Assembly (NCBI RefSeq): GCF_014652875.1
Contig: NZ_BMZQ01000005.1
Span: 62,001 to 126,000 of the forward strand
From: Tianweitania populi
Lineage (GTDB): Bacteria; Pseudomonadota; Alphaproteobacteria; Rhizobiales; Rhizobiaceae
Direction: 5' to 3'
DNA: 64,000 nucleotides
Position numbers and translations under genes: made by a program. This document shows positions 21,238-29,275 of the stretch, piece by piece. The stretch's first letter is position 1, and each line of letters begins with the position of its first letter. The notes beneath the pieces are model-generated. The model was not told the DNA's origin and searched no databases. It saw nothing but the letters and a program-made list of their open reading frames with translations.

Positions 21238-22260
21238 TCAGCGCCACCCAAGCGCTGGAGCGACATGGGTCAGAATCGACTCGATCGCATGCACATTATA
21301 ATCGACGCCAAGCTGGTTCGGCACCGTCAGAAGCAGCGTATCGGCTTCGCGGATGGCTTCATCCTCAGCCAATTGCTTGACGAGCACGTCCGGCTCGGCG
21401 GCAAAGGAGCGGCCGAAGATGGCGCGGGTGTTTTCGTCGATCATGCCGATCTGGTCCTGGCTCTTGCCGTCATGGCCGAAATAGGCCCGGTCGCGATCAT
21501 CCACGAGCGCGAAGATGCTGCGGCTGACGGAAACGCGCGGCGTTCTTTCGTGGCCGGCTTCCTTCCAGGCTTCGCGATAGGCGCGGATCTGCTTGGCCTG
21601 CTGGATGTGGAACGGTTCGCCGGTTTCATCATCCTTCAGCGTCGAGCTTTGCAGGTTCATGCCCATTTTGGCGGCCCAAACGGCGGTCGCATCGGAGCCG
21701 GCGCCCCACCAGATGCGCTCGCGCAGACCGGGTGCATGCGGTTCCAGCCGCAGCAGGCCGGGCGGGTTGGGGAACATCGGGCGCGGGTTGGGCTGTGCGA
21801 AGCCCTGGCCCTTCAGGACCTCCAGGAAGATCTCGGCGGCATTGCGCGCCATGTCGGCATCGCTTTTGCCTTCTGGCGGCGCGTAACCGAAATAGCGCCA
21901 GCCTTCGATCACCTGTTCGGGCGAGCCGCGGCTGATGCCGAGCTGCAGGCGTCCGCCGGCGATGAGATCGGCCGCACCGGCATCTTCGGCCATGTAGAGC
22001 GGGTTCTCGTAGCGCATGTCGATGACGCCCGTGCCGATCTCGATGCGGCTGGTGCGGGCACCGACGGCTGCCAGCAGTGGGAAGGGGGCGGAAAGCTGGC
22101 GCGCAAAGTGATGAACGCGGAAGTACGCGCCGTCCAGCCCAAGCTCTTCGGCAGCAACGGCGAGGTCAATGCTCTGCAGGAGAACATCGCTGGCAGAACG
22201 CGTCTGCGAATGCTGAGAGGGGGACCAATGGCCGAAGGACAGGAAGCCGAGCTTTTTCAT
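21238..22260 (-). CDS. LLM class flavin-dependent oxidoreductase
   Basis: This 340-residue protein is of the bacterial luciferase-like fold. Typical blocks are GFLSFGHW at the N-terminus, AVAAEELGLDGAYFRVHHFARQ, RIEIGTGVIDMRYENPLYMAEDAGAADLI and GGRLQLGISRGSPEQVIEGW; these form the TIM-barrel and flavin/phosphate pocket. No reductase domain is present, so it would need reduced FMN or F420 from elsewhere, or act as a dehydrogenase. Neighbours do not reveal the substrate: a nuclease pair lies downstream and a small WGR protein upstream, on the same strand. The class is certain and the reaction is unassigned. Confidence 0.88.
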   Translation of the reverse strand: MKKLGFLSFGHWSPSQHSQTRSASDVLLQSIDLAVAAEELGLDGAYFRVHHFARQLSAPFPLLAAVGARTSRIEIGTGVIDMRYENPLYMAEDAGAADLIAGGRLQLGISRGSPEQVIEGWRYFGYAPPEGKSDADMARNAAEIFLEVLKGQGFAQPNPRPMFPNPPGLLRLEPHAPGLRERIWWGAGSDATAVWAAKMGMNLQSSTLKDDETGEPFHIQQAKQIRAYREAWKEAGHERTPRVSVSRSIFALVDDRDRAYFGHDGKSQDQIGMIDENTRAIFGRSFAAEPDVLVKQLAEDEAIREADTLLLTVPNQLGVDYNVHAIESILTHVAPALGWR

Positions 22261-22344
22261 GGATGAGAACTCCGGGGACGTTTGGTTCCTAGCTATGCGC
22301 TAGCACCTCCTTTTGCATCCCGAGCTTTCAGCAACAGACTGTCG

Positions 22345-22587
22345 TTACTTCGTGTAGCCCCGGCCGCGCTTGACACGCTCCAGTTTGGCAAACACGGTAC
22401 GCGCAGCTTGGGGATTGTCGAAAGTCTGCATCATGGATTGCCCGCACGTGCCGATCCTGCCCCAATTTCGGACCAGCGATACTTCGCCAAACAAGGTCGG
22501 CTGGATCGTCAGCTGATAGAAGCGCCGCATGTTGCGTGTGGGATCGACGCGGTTGAGGTGCAAGGCTTGGTTGTCGAGGTCTGTCAT
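22345..22587 (-). CDS. Small WGR-domain protein
   Basis: This 80-residue protein is essentially a single WGR domain: NMRRFYQLTIQPTLFGEVSLVRNWGRIGTCGQSMMQTFDNPQAARTVFAKLERVKRGRGY. The WGR element itself lies in RNWGRIG. WGR domains occur in PARP enzymes and bacterial DNA-repair proteins, where they contact DNA or 5'-phosphate ends. Stand-alone copies like this are frequent in rhizobial genomes but have no settled role. ATG 22587 is used; an in-frame TTG at 22623 would add 12 residues. The SbcCD-like pair two genes downstream on the same strand is a possible functional partner, which is inference. Confidence 0.82.
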   Translation of the reverse strand: MTDLDNQALHLNRVDPTRNMRRFYQLTIQPTLFGEVSLVRNWGRIGTCGQSMMQTFDNPQAARTVFAKLERVKRGRGYTK

Positions 22588-22827
22588 GGCGGAAGAGTCG
22601 CTTCTGGAAGGACTCGCGTCCAACGCGTTCTTTGAATCGATCCGCCGTCAAAGATTCAGGTCGCTGATGATTGACCACTCCAAGTGCGGCTTCTGTCATG
22701 AGCCTGTCATTTGTTGCTTTCGGGTCACGCGGCGATGACATTGATGGATAGGCATTTAAACTGGACTAGTCGCCTCATGTAATCTCGCCTAGTGGTTGCA
22801 GCATCATCGCTTCGCAGGGGATCTCAC
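22588..22827. other. 240-base intergenic region between divergent WGR and TonB-receptor genes
   Basis: No gene is supported here. It must hold the promoters for the WGR gene (minus) and the TonB-dependent receptor (plus). The part near 22750-22785 is A/T-richer, with TTTAAA and TGTAAT 17 bases apart as a weak -35/-10 pair for the receptor. I could not find a convincing Fur, RirA or Irr operator by eye. Confidence 0.3.
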
Positions 22828-24987
22828 ATGCTTTCACGTCGGTGGCTGACTGGCGCCAGCTTCGTCGCACTTGCTTCGGTTTTGGCTGCAACGCCGGCTT
22901 GGTCGCAGGCGGTGCAGCTTGAAACCGTTGTGGTTCAGGGCGAAGGCGGCGCCGGCAACGGTACGGGCACCTCGGCGGTTGAAGGCTATGTCGCGGACGA
23001 AACCCGCACGGGTTCCAAGACCGACACGCCGATCGAGGAGATCCCGCAGGCCGTATCAGTTCTGGGTCGCGAGGAAATCGACGATCGCGGCGCGCAGAAG
23101 GTCGATGAAGCCCTGCGCTATACGGCTGGCGTTTTCACGCAGCCATTCGGCGCCGACAGCGATACGAACTGGATCTACATCCGCGGCTTTGACGCCACGC
23201 AGACCGGCACCTATCAGGACGGATTGCAGCTACAGAGCTACGCGTTCGGCGCTTACTTCATCGACAGCTTCCTGCTGGAGCGCATCGAGACCCTGAAGGG
23301 GCCGGCATCGGCGATCTACGGTTCGAGCAATCCGGGTGGCATCGTCAACTACGTGTCGAAGCGTCCGAATGGCGAGACCTTCAAGACGATCGAAGCCGGC
23401 ATCGACACGAACGGCACGGGCTATGTCGGCTTCGACGCCGGCGGCTCGTTCAGCGAAGCGGTGGATTATCGCCTCGTCGGCCGCTTGTTTGGCGGCAACG
23501 GCTACACGGATTTCGAGGAACAGTTCCGTGGCGTGATTTCGCCAAGCATCACCTGGTCGCCAGATGCGGCAACCAGCCTGACGGTGCTGGCCAATTACAC
23601 CCACATGGATCTCACTCACAGCGGCGGCACCTTCCTGCCTTATGTCGGCACCGTGGTGGACGCGCCTTATGGCAAGATCAGCCGCGACGCCAATTTTACC
23701 GAGCCGGACATTGACGATTACGATCGCCAGCAGGCCTCGATCGGCTATGAATTCGCGCATACCTTCGACAACAACTGGACCTTCCGCCAGAATGCGCGGA
23801 TCGGCGTTGCCAGCATCGAGGAAGCGTATCTCTATCCGAACGGTTACGCCGATCTCGCGGCCGGCGAGCTCGCCCGCGTCAACTTCAGCCACGACACGGA
23901 CATCAACTCGCAGCTGATCGACAACCAGATCGAAGGCGCGGTGAAGACCGGTGAACTCGATCATACGCTGCTCGGCGGCTTCGAGTACAAGCGCTTCAAC
24001 ATCGACCAGATTCAGTCGTCGGCCTTATTCGGCACCACGACGCCGATCAGCGCATTCGATCCGATCTATGGCGTGCCGCAGCCAAGCGGTCCGGTGTCCT
24101 ACATCAACCAGGATCTAACGCAGCAGCAGGTCGGCTTTTATGCGCAGGACCAGATCCGCTTCGGCGGCGGCTGGCTGGCGACGCTGAACGGCCGTTACGA
24201 CCATGTCTGGACCGAAACGGAAAATCGCCCGAACTTCTACGGCCTCACCGAAGATGCGGAGCGTGACAGCGGCGAGTGGACGGGCCGCGCGGGCCTGGCC
24301 TACGAGTTTGAGAACGGCATCGTGCCTTATGCCAGCGTTGCGAGCTTCTTCAACCCGGTGATCGGCACGACCGGGGACGGCGCGCTGTTCAAGCCGGAAA
24401 CGGGCGAGCAGTATGAAGTCGGCGTGAAGTACAAGCCGACAAGCTTCGACGGCCTGTTCACAGTCGCTCTGTTTGACCTGACGCGTCAGAATGTGCCGAC
24501 CACCGATCCAACGAACATCTTCGCCCAGGTTCAGACCGGCGAAATCCGCTCGCGCGGCATCGAGCTGGAAGGCAAGGTCAACCTGAACGACAACTGGCGC
24601 CTGACCGCGGCCTTCACGACGATGGATCTGGAAGTCACCAAGGACACCGATGCGACGATCGTCGGCAATCAGCCGTTCTTGATCCCGGAAACCCAGGCTT
24701 CTGCCTTTGTGGACTACACCTTCACGCAAGGCGCGCTGACGGGCCTTAGCTTAGGTGGCGGCGTGCGCTTCGTGGGCTCGTCCTATGCCGACCGCGCCAA
24801 CACACTGAAAGTGCCGGACGTGACGCTGGCCGATGCGCGCATTGGTTACACCAAGGACAATTGGAGCGCGGACGTCACGGTGTCCAACCTGTTCGACGAG
24901 AAGTTCGTGTCGGGCTGCCAGGGCGAACTGGTTTGCTCTTACGGCGAAGGCCGCAAGGCGCTGTTCAAGATCAGCTCCACCTGGTGA
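22828..24987 (+). CDS. TonB-dependent siderophore receptor
   Basis: This outer-membrane beta-barrel receptor has 719 residues from ATG 22828, which has AGGGG about eight bases upstream; an in-frame GTG 36 bases earlier lacks a signal-peptide start. A signal peptide (about 1-28, ending AWSQA) precedes a TonB-box-like LETVVVQGE. The plug has the FhuA/FpvA-type segments TDTPIEEIPQAVSVLGREEIDDRG, WIYIRGFDATQTGTYQDGLQL and LKGPASAIYGSSNPGGIVNYVSK. The barrel ends in an aromatic residue after a final strand (KALFKISSTW), as expected for BAM-mediated insertion. No N-terminal signalling domain, siderophore synthesis gene or periplasmic permease lies nearby, so it is an orphan receptor, probably for a ferric siderophore. 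Confidence 0.92.
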   Translation: MLSRRWLTGASFVALASVLAATPAWSQAVQLETVVVQGEGGAGNGTGTSAVEGYVADETRTGSKTDTPIEEIPQAVSVLGREEIDDRGAQKVDEALRYTAGVFTQPFGADSDTNWIYIRGFDATQTGTYQDGLQLQSYAFGAYFIDSFLLERIETLKGPASAIYGSSNPGGIVNYVSKRPNGETFKTIEAGIDTNGTGYVGFDAGGSFSEAVDYRLVGRLFGGNGYTDFEEQFRGVISPSITWSPDAATSLTVLANYTHMDLTHSGGTFLPYVGTVVDAPYGKISRDANFTEPDIDDYDRQQASIGYEFAHTFDNNWTFRQNARIGVASIEEAYLYPNGYADLAAGELARVNFSHDTDINSQLIDNQIEGAVKTGELDHTLLGGFEYKRFNIDQIQSSALFGTTTPISAFDPIYGVPQPSGPVSYINQDLTQQQVGFYAQDQIRFGGGWLATLNGRYDHVWTETENRPNFYGLTEDAERDSGEWTGRAGLAYEFENGIVPYASVASFFNPVIGTTGDGALFKPETGEQYEVGVKYKPTSFDGLFTVALFDLTRQNVPTTDPTNIFAQVQTGEIRSRGIELEGKVNLNDNWRLTAAFTTMDLEVTKDTDATIVGNQPFLIPETQASAFVDYTFTQGALTGLSLGGGVRFVGSSYADRANTLKVPDVTLADARIGYTKDNWSADVTVSNLFDEKFVSGCQGELVCSYGEGRKALFKISSTW

Positions 24988-25037
24988 CACGCCGGTCGGA
25001 GCGATGCTCCGCAGGATGATCTAACGAATGGAAACAT

Positions 25038-25066
25038 GCCCTGGCTTCGGCCGGGGCTTTTCTTTT
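25038..25066 (+). terminator. Intrinsic terminator of the TonB-receptor gene
   Basis: GCCCTGGC (25038-25045), a TTCG tetraloop and GCCGGGGC (25050-25057) form an eight-base stem with one T-G pair, directly followed by TTTTCTTTT. It lies 50 bases after the receptor stop and just before the end of the convergent ArsR gene. Confidence 0.9.
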
Positions 25067-25067
25067 G

Positions 25068-25433
25068 TCAGGTCGCGGCGTTTTGAGTTTCGAGATCCAA
25101 AAGCACGGTTTCAACGGACGGAAGATTGATTGCGGTCGCGATGATGCTGTCGAGGACCCCGGGAAAGCGGTTGTCCAGATCCTCGCGCCGCAGCGACACC
25201 CGGCGCTTTGTGCCTTCAATCCGCACGTTGATGACGCCCGCTTCGCGCAGCTTTCCGACGTGGTAGGTCAGGTTGGTCTTGGAGGTAAGCGGTGCAAACT
25301 GCCCGCAGACCAGACCTTCCGCCGCTTCCGTCCGCGCCAGACAGCCGATGATCGCCAGGCGGGTTTCGTCGCCCAGGGCTGCGAGAACGTTGGGAAGGAA
25401 GATTTGATCGGGATCGGGATGGGGAAGGCTCAT
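25068..25433 (-). CDS. ArsR-like winged-helix regulator
   Basis: This 121-residue repressor-type protein contains the ArsR winged helix: FLPNVLAALGDETRLAIIGCLAR, then LTSKTNLTYHVGKLREAGVINVRIEGTKRRVSLR (recognition helix and wing). The place where metal-sensing ArsR proteins carry ELCVCDL reads GLVCGQF here, with a single cysteine, so classical arsenic or antimony sensing at that site is unlikely. ATG 25433 gives the normal family length; the frame is open further upstream without family residues. It is divergent from an MFS exporter across a 110-base gap holding two TTCAA-based palindromes, the natural operators for self- and exporter repression. Confidence 0.85.
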   Translation of the reverse strand: MSLPHPDPDQIFLPNVLAALGDETRLAIIGCLARTEAAEGLVCGQFAPLTSKTNLTYHVGKLREAGVINVRIEGTKRRVSLRREDLDNRFPGVLDSIIATAINLPSVETVLLDLETQNAAT

Positions 25434-25462
25434 GGGGGAGACATAGCGTGTCGCGAAGCTTA

Positions 25463-25480
25463 GTTCAATAAGTCTTGAAC
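25463..25480. promoter_or_regulatory. Operator-like palindrome I in the arsR-MFS intergenic region
   Basis: GTTCAA (25463-25468) and TTGAAC (25475-25480) form a perfect inverted repeat with a six-base centre. It lies about 30 bases upstream of the ArsR-like gene start, well placed for autoregulation. It shares the GTTCAA half-site with palindrome II. Confidence 0.55.
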
Positions 25481-25486
25481 ATCCGC

Positions 25487-25531
25487 TTGACAGGTTCAGG
25501 CTGATGTTCAATTGTCCAACGATCATTGAAC
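25487..25531 (+). promoter_or_regulatory. Candidate MFS-gene promoter with operator-like palindrome II
   Basis: TTGACA (25487-25492) is a consensus -35 box; 17 bases later AATTGT (25510-25515) is a poor but possible -10. The inverted repeat GTTCAAT (25506-25512) / ATTGAAC (25525-25531), perfect over seven bases with a 12-base centre, overlaps that -10 and reaches the ribosome-binding region, so a bound ArsR-like dimer would block exporter transcription. Confidence 0.5.
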
Positions 25532-25543
25532 AAAGGAATGATC

Positions 25544-26734
25544 GTGGACATACGGCTAATCTGGCTCGCGGTGGGCACTTTCGCGATCGGCGTTGAAAGC
25601 TTCGCCATTTCCAGCATCCTGCCGCAGATCGCGGATGCCACGCATGTGTCGGTGACGAAGGCCGGCTATCTCGTGATCGCCTTCTCGCTCGCCAATGCCT
25701 TCGGGGCGCCGGTGCTGGCTGCGCTGACGGGAACGGCGGATCGGCGGCTCATCTTGACGGTGACCGCTTTGCTGTTTGCCGGCTGCGCGGCCTGGGCGGG
25801 GCTGGCCGACAGCTATCTTGAACTGATGGCGGGGCGCGTGCTGATGGCGTTCTGCGCCGGTCTTTATACGGCAACGGCGCAGGCGACCGGCGTGGCAATC
25901 TCCAAGCCCGATCATCGCGGCCGTGCGATTTCCGTGATCGTTGGCGGCACGACGATGGCGGTGGCGTTCGGCGCGCCCTTGGGTGCCTTCGTGGCTGGGA
26001 CGGTCGGATGGCGGGGCAATTATGCGCTGGTAACCGCCTTTGCGGTAATCGCTGCTGTCGCCATCTGGATCATGCTGCCGAAAGGTTTGCGCGGAACGCA
26101 GCTGTCGCTGCGCGAGCGCGTTTCGGCTGTGACAATCCCCGGCGTTCCGTCAGCCTTGCTGATGACCTTGCTGTATATGGCGGGTGCTTTCACCGTCGTC
26201 ATCTATCTCGCGGTGATCACAACCGGTTCCATCGGATTGTCGCGCGAGCTGGTGCCTGCCGTTCTGCTGACTTTTGGGATCGGGGCAGCGCTCGGCAATC
26301 CCGTCGGCGGGCAGCTTGCCGACCGGATCGGAGCGCGGAGGACGGTTGCCGGAGCCGTGGTGTTGAACGGGTTTCTGCTCGCCTGCCTGTCGCTTGTGCC
26401 TTATCTGCCAGCACCGGCAATCACACCGAGCTTCTTCGTGCTGATGCTTCTGTGGGGAGCATCCGGCTGGGCCTTCGCGCCCGCGCAATCCAGCCGGCTG
26501 GTTGGACTCGCACCGACCAGCGCGCCGCTGCTGCTTTCGCTGAATGCGTCCGCCCTTTACCTCGGCATCGCCGCGGGTGCGCTGACCGGCGGCCTCGTTT
26601 TGCGATACGGTACGCCAGGCGATCTCGGCTGGATTGGCGCGATGTTTCCCTTGGCTGTGCTGGCGGTCATGGCGACCTCGGCAGCAGGGCGGCGGAGTTC
26701 AGTGCGGACGCCGGCGGTTGCGAGCCCGCGCTGA
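25544..26734 (+). CDS. MFS transporter, DHA1-type exporter
   Basis: This inner-membrane protein of about 396 residues has 12 predicted helices, beginning LIWLAVGTFAIGVESFAISSILPQIA. The helix 2-3 loop LTGTADRRLI is the motif A region, and GRVLMAFCAGLYTATAQATGVAIS matches helix 4 of drug/sugar exporters of the AraJ/YdhP kind. GTG 25544 is preferred because AAGGA (25533-25537) lies six bases before it; ATG 25538 and TTG 25526 are in-frame alternatives. The gene is divergent from an ArsR-like repressor whose putative operators overlap its promoter, so it is likely induced by whatever ligand releases that repressor. Substrate unknown. Confidence 0.88.
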   Translation: MDIRLIWLAVGTFAIGVESFAISSILPQIADATHVSVTKAGYLVIAFSLANAFGAPVLAALTGTADRRLILTVTALLFAGCAAWAGLADSYLELMAGRVLMAFCAGLYTATAQATGVAISKPDHRGRAISVIVGGTTMAVAFGAPLGAFVAGTVGWRGNYALVTAFAVIAAVAIWIMLPKGLRGTQLSLRERVSAVTIPGVPSALLMTLLYMAGAFTVVIYLAVITTGSIGLSRELVPAVLLTFGIGAALGNPVGGQLADRIGARRTVAGAVVLNGFLLACLSLVPYLPAPAITPSFFVLMLLWGASGWAFAPAQSSRLVGLAPTSAPLLLSLNASALYLGIAAGALTGGLVLRYGTPGDLGWIGAMFPLAVLAVMATSAAGRRSSVRTPAVASPR

Positions 26735-26746
26735 GCCGGCGCTAGT

Positions 26747-27184
26747 TCAAAGCCGCGCTTTCGTGCTGCGCGGTGTCGCGAGGAGCAGGTTGGTTTCGCT
26801 GGCGATGATGCCAGGCAACAAGCGGATGCGACGCAGCACATTGTCGAAGTCGGCGAGCGTCGCCGCGCTAAGTTCCACGATCAGGTCCCAGCGGCCGTTG
26901 GTCGTGTGGATCTCCGAAATTTCGAGAAAGCCGCCGAGCGCCGAGATGACGCGCTCGGTGACGCGGCCTTCGATCTCGATCATCATGATGCCGCGCACCG
27001 GCAGATCGACGGTGTCGGCGCGCAGGATCACCGTGTAGCCGACAATGCTGCCGCTCTTTTCCAGGTTTTCCACCCGCGCCCGCGCCGTGGCGCGCGATAC
27101 GCCAAGTTCGCTTGCCAGATCGGAAATGCTGCGCCGCGCATTGTGGCGCAAAAGGGTGATCAGTCGCTGATTGAGCGCATCCAT
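26747..27184 (-). CDS. Lrp/AsnC family regulator of the arginase genes
   Basis: This 145-residue protein has an N-terminal helix-turn-helix (LNQRLITLLRHNARRSISDLASELGVSRATARARVENLEKSG) and a C-terminal RAM effector domain (about 65-145) with the family segments GRVTERVISALGGFLEISEIHTTNGRWDLIVEL and RLLPGIIASETNLLL. It is divergent from arginase and ornithine cyclodeaminase, a typical arrangement for an Lrp-type activator responding to arginine or ornithine. A good promoter with 17-base spacing precedes it (27212-27240). The gene is convergent with the MFS exporter, 12 bases away, with no visible terminator. Confidence 0.9.
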   Translation of the reverse strand: MDALNQRLITLLRHNARRSISDLASELGVSRATARARVENLEKSGSIVGYTVILRADTVDLPVRGIMMIEIEGRVTERVISALGGFLEISEIHTTNGRWDLIVELSAATLADFDNVLRRIRLLPGIIASETNLLLATPRSTKARL

Positions 27185-27211
27185 GCCATATCGTTTGTTG
27201 AAGCTGCCAAA

Positions 27212-27240
27212 ATGATAGGTTTAACTATGTAATCTGACAA
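27212..27240 (-). promoter_or_regulatory. Promoter of the Lrp-family regulator gene
   Basis: On the minus strand TTGTCA (27240-27235) and TATCAT (27217-27212) are separated by exactly 17 bases. Transcription would begin near 27205, giving a leader of about 20 bases before the ATG at 27184. The adjoining A/T-rich stretch also faces the arginase gene and is the likely binding area for the Lrp-type protein. Confidence 0.6.
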
Positions 27241-27299
27241 ATCAATCTATTCGAACTGCCGATCACCCATGGCCTATTGCGGGGCATAGGAGATCACGT

Positions 27300-28220
27300 A
27301 TGCGTTGCAGATTAATAGGCGTCCCGCTTCAGGACGGTAATTCCCATCGGGGTTGCGAGATGGGGCCGAGCGCGTATCGCACGGCCGGTCTCGTGGAAGT
27401 TCTGGCCGAGCTCGGCCATGAGGTCACCGACCTCGGCAATGTCACGCTGCCGCACACGGAAGCAAAGACGCACCCCAATTCCGCTGTTCATCATCTGCCG
27501 GAAATTGCCGGCTGGACCGAGGTTCTGACGGATGTCGCTTATCGCCAAAGCGCTGATGGCATGCCGATTTTCCTCGGCGGCGATCATGCGCTATCGGCCG
27601 GCACCGTCGCCGGTGTTGCGCGGCGTGCAGCGGAACAGAGCCGACCACTGTTCGTGCTGTGGCTTGATGCCCATACCGATTTCCACACGCTGGAAACCAC
27701 CGACAGCGGCAATCTGCACGGCGTGCCGATGGCCTATCTGACCGGCCGTCCCGGCTTCGCCGACTATTTCCCGCCGAACGCGCATCCGGTTGACCCCGCC
27801 AATGTCTGCATGATCGGCATTCGCAGCGTGGATCCGGCCGAACGCGCCGCCCTCGCTGACAGCCCGATCACCGTGGTCGATATGCGCTCCATCGATGAGC
27901 ACGGCATCGCCGCGCCTTTGCGCCAGTTCATCGAGCGGGTGGAAGCGGCCAATGGTCTGCTTCATGTCAGCCTGGACGTGGACTTCCTCGAGCCGGACAT
28001 CGCACCGGCGGTCGGCACCACGGTGCCCGGCGGCGCCACCTTCCGCGAAGCGCACCTCGTGATGGAGATGCTGCATGACAGCGGACTCGTTTCCAGCCTC
28101 GATCTCGTTGAACTCAATCCCTTCCTCGATGTGCGCGGCCGTACCGCACGGCTGATGGTCGACCTGACCGCCAGCCTGATGGGTCGCCGGGTCTTGGACC
28201 GTCCAACCAGGAGCTATTGA
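27300..28220 (+). CDS. rocF: Arginase
   Basis: Arginase hydrolyses L-arginine to L-ornithine and urea in the cytoplasm. This 306-residue protein has the manganese-site blocks of the ureohydrolase family: FLGGDHALSAG (first His ligand), LWLDAHTDFHT (Asp/His/Asp) and SLDVDFLEPDIAPAVGTTVPGG (DxD plus the arginase-type extension). N-terminal IGVPLQDGNSHRGCEMGPSAYR is arginase rather than agmatinase in style. ATG 27300 follows AGGAG (27287-27291) by eight bases. Its stop overlaps the ornithine cyclodeaminase start by one base, so the two steps arginine to ornithine to proline are coupled. The divergent Lrp-type gene is the likely regulator. Confidence 0.95.
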   Translation: MRCRLIGVPLQDGNSHRGCEMGPSAYRTAGLVEVLAELGHEVTDLGNVTLPHTEAKTHPNSAVHHLPEIAGWTEVLTDVAYRQSADGMPIFLGGDHALSAGTVAGVARRAAEQSRPLFVLWLDAHTDFHTLETTDSGNLHGVPMAYLTGRPGFADYFPPNAHPVDPANVCMIGIRSVDPAERAALADSPITVVDMRSIDEHGIAAPLRQFIERVEAANGLLHVSLDVDFLEPDIAPAVGTTVPGGATFREAHLVMEMLHDSGLVSSLDLVELNPFLDVRGRTARLMVDLTASLMGRRVLDRPTRSY

Positions 28221-29275
28221 TGCCTGCGCTCGAAAATCTGAACCTCGTTCCCTTCGTCAGCGTCGAGAAGATGATGGATCTCGTGCTTGCCACGGGAACC
28301 GAAACCTTCCTTACCGAACTCGCCGCTTACATCGAGGAAGATTTCCGCCGCTGGGAAAGCTTCGACAAGGTCGCCCGCGTGGCGGCGCATTCGATCGACG
28401 GCGTGATCGAGCTGATGCCGGCGAGCGACGGCCGGTTGTACGGCTTCAAATATGTCAACGGTCACCCCAAGAACACCAAGACGGGCCGCCAGACCGTAAC
28501 GGCTTTCGGCGTGCTCGCTGATGTGGATACCGGCTATCCGCTCCTGTTGTCCGAAATGACCATCCTGACCGCGCTGCGCACGGCGGCGACGTCCGCCGTT
28601 GCTGCAAAATATCTGGCGCCGAACGGTTCGCGGCGGATGGCGATCATCGGCAATGGCGCGCAAAGCGAGTTCCAGGCGCTGGCCTTCAAGGCGCTGCTCG
28701 GCATCGACAATCTGCGCCTCTACGACCTCGACCCGTCCGCCACGCAGCGCTGCAAGACCAATCTGGAACGCTTCGGGTTCCACATCGAGGCCTGTTCTTC
28801 CGCCGAACAGGCGGTGGAAGGCGCTGATATCGTCACCACCGTCACGGCTGACAAGCAGAACGCCACGATCCTCACCGACAACATGATCGGCGCGGGTCTG
28901 CACATCAACGCGGTCGGCGGCGATTGCCCGGGCAAGACGGAGCTGCATCGCGACATCCTGCTGCGCTCGGACATCTTCGTGGAGTTTCCGCCGCAAACGC
29001 GCATCGAAGGCGAGATCCAGCAACTGCCGGCCGATCATGCGGTTACGGAGTTGTGGGACGTCATCGTCGGCAATGCGCAGGGCCGCCGGTCCGATCGGCA
29101 GATCACGCTGTTCGACAGCGTCGGCTTTGCCACCGAGGACTTCTCGGCGCTGCGCTATGTCCGCGATAAGATCGCCGGCACCGCCTTCTTCGACAATCTC
29201 GACCTGTTGGCCGATCCGGACGAGCCTCGGGACCTTTTTGGCATGCTGCTGCGGCGGCAGGCGGCCCAAGGCTGA
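28220..29275 (+). CDS. ocd: Ornithine cyclodeaminase
   Basis: Ornithine cyclodeaminase turns L-ornithine directly into L-proline and ammonia using bound NAD. The 351-residue protein fits the ornithine cyclodeaminase/mu-crystallin family: FKYVNGHPKNTKTGRQTV near the substrate site, the Rossmann segment MAIIGNGAQSEFQALAF, and INAVGGDCPGKTELH, whose Asp is the catalytic residue in true cyclodeaminases and separates them from alanine or ketimine reductases of the family. ATG 28220 shares a base with the arginase stop (TGATG). Followed by a strong two-way terminator. With the upstream arginase this gives a complete arginine-to-proline route. Confidence 0.93.
   Translation: MPALENLNLVPFVSVEKMMDLVLATGTETFLTELAAYIEEDFRRWESFDKVARVAAHSIDGVIELMPASDGRLYGFKYVNGHPKNTKTGRQTVTAFGVLADVDTGYPLLLSEMTILTALRTAATSAVAAKYLAPNGSRRMAIIGNGAQSEFQALAFKALLGIDNLRLYDLDPSATQRCKTNLERFGFHIEACSSAEQAVEGADIVTTVTADKQNATILTDNMIGAGLHINAVGGDCPGKTELHRDILLRSDIFVEFPPQTRIEGEIQQLPADHAVTELWDVIVGNAQGRRSDRQITLFDSVGFATEDFSALRYVRDKIAGTAFFDNLDLLADPDEPRDLFGMLLRRQAAQG

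Noticed and set aside
22588-22827. Possible Fur, RirA or Irr box before the TonB receptor
   Set aside because: No convincing palindrome or interrupted repeat of these types was found; only a weak promoter-like pair.
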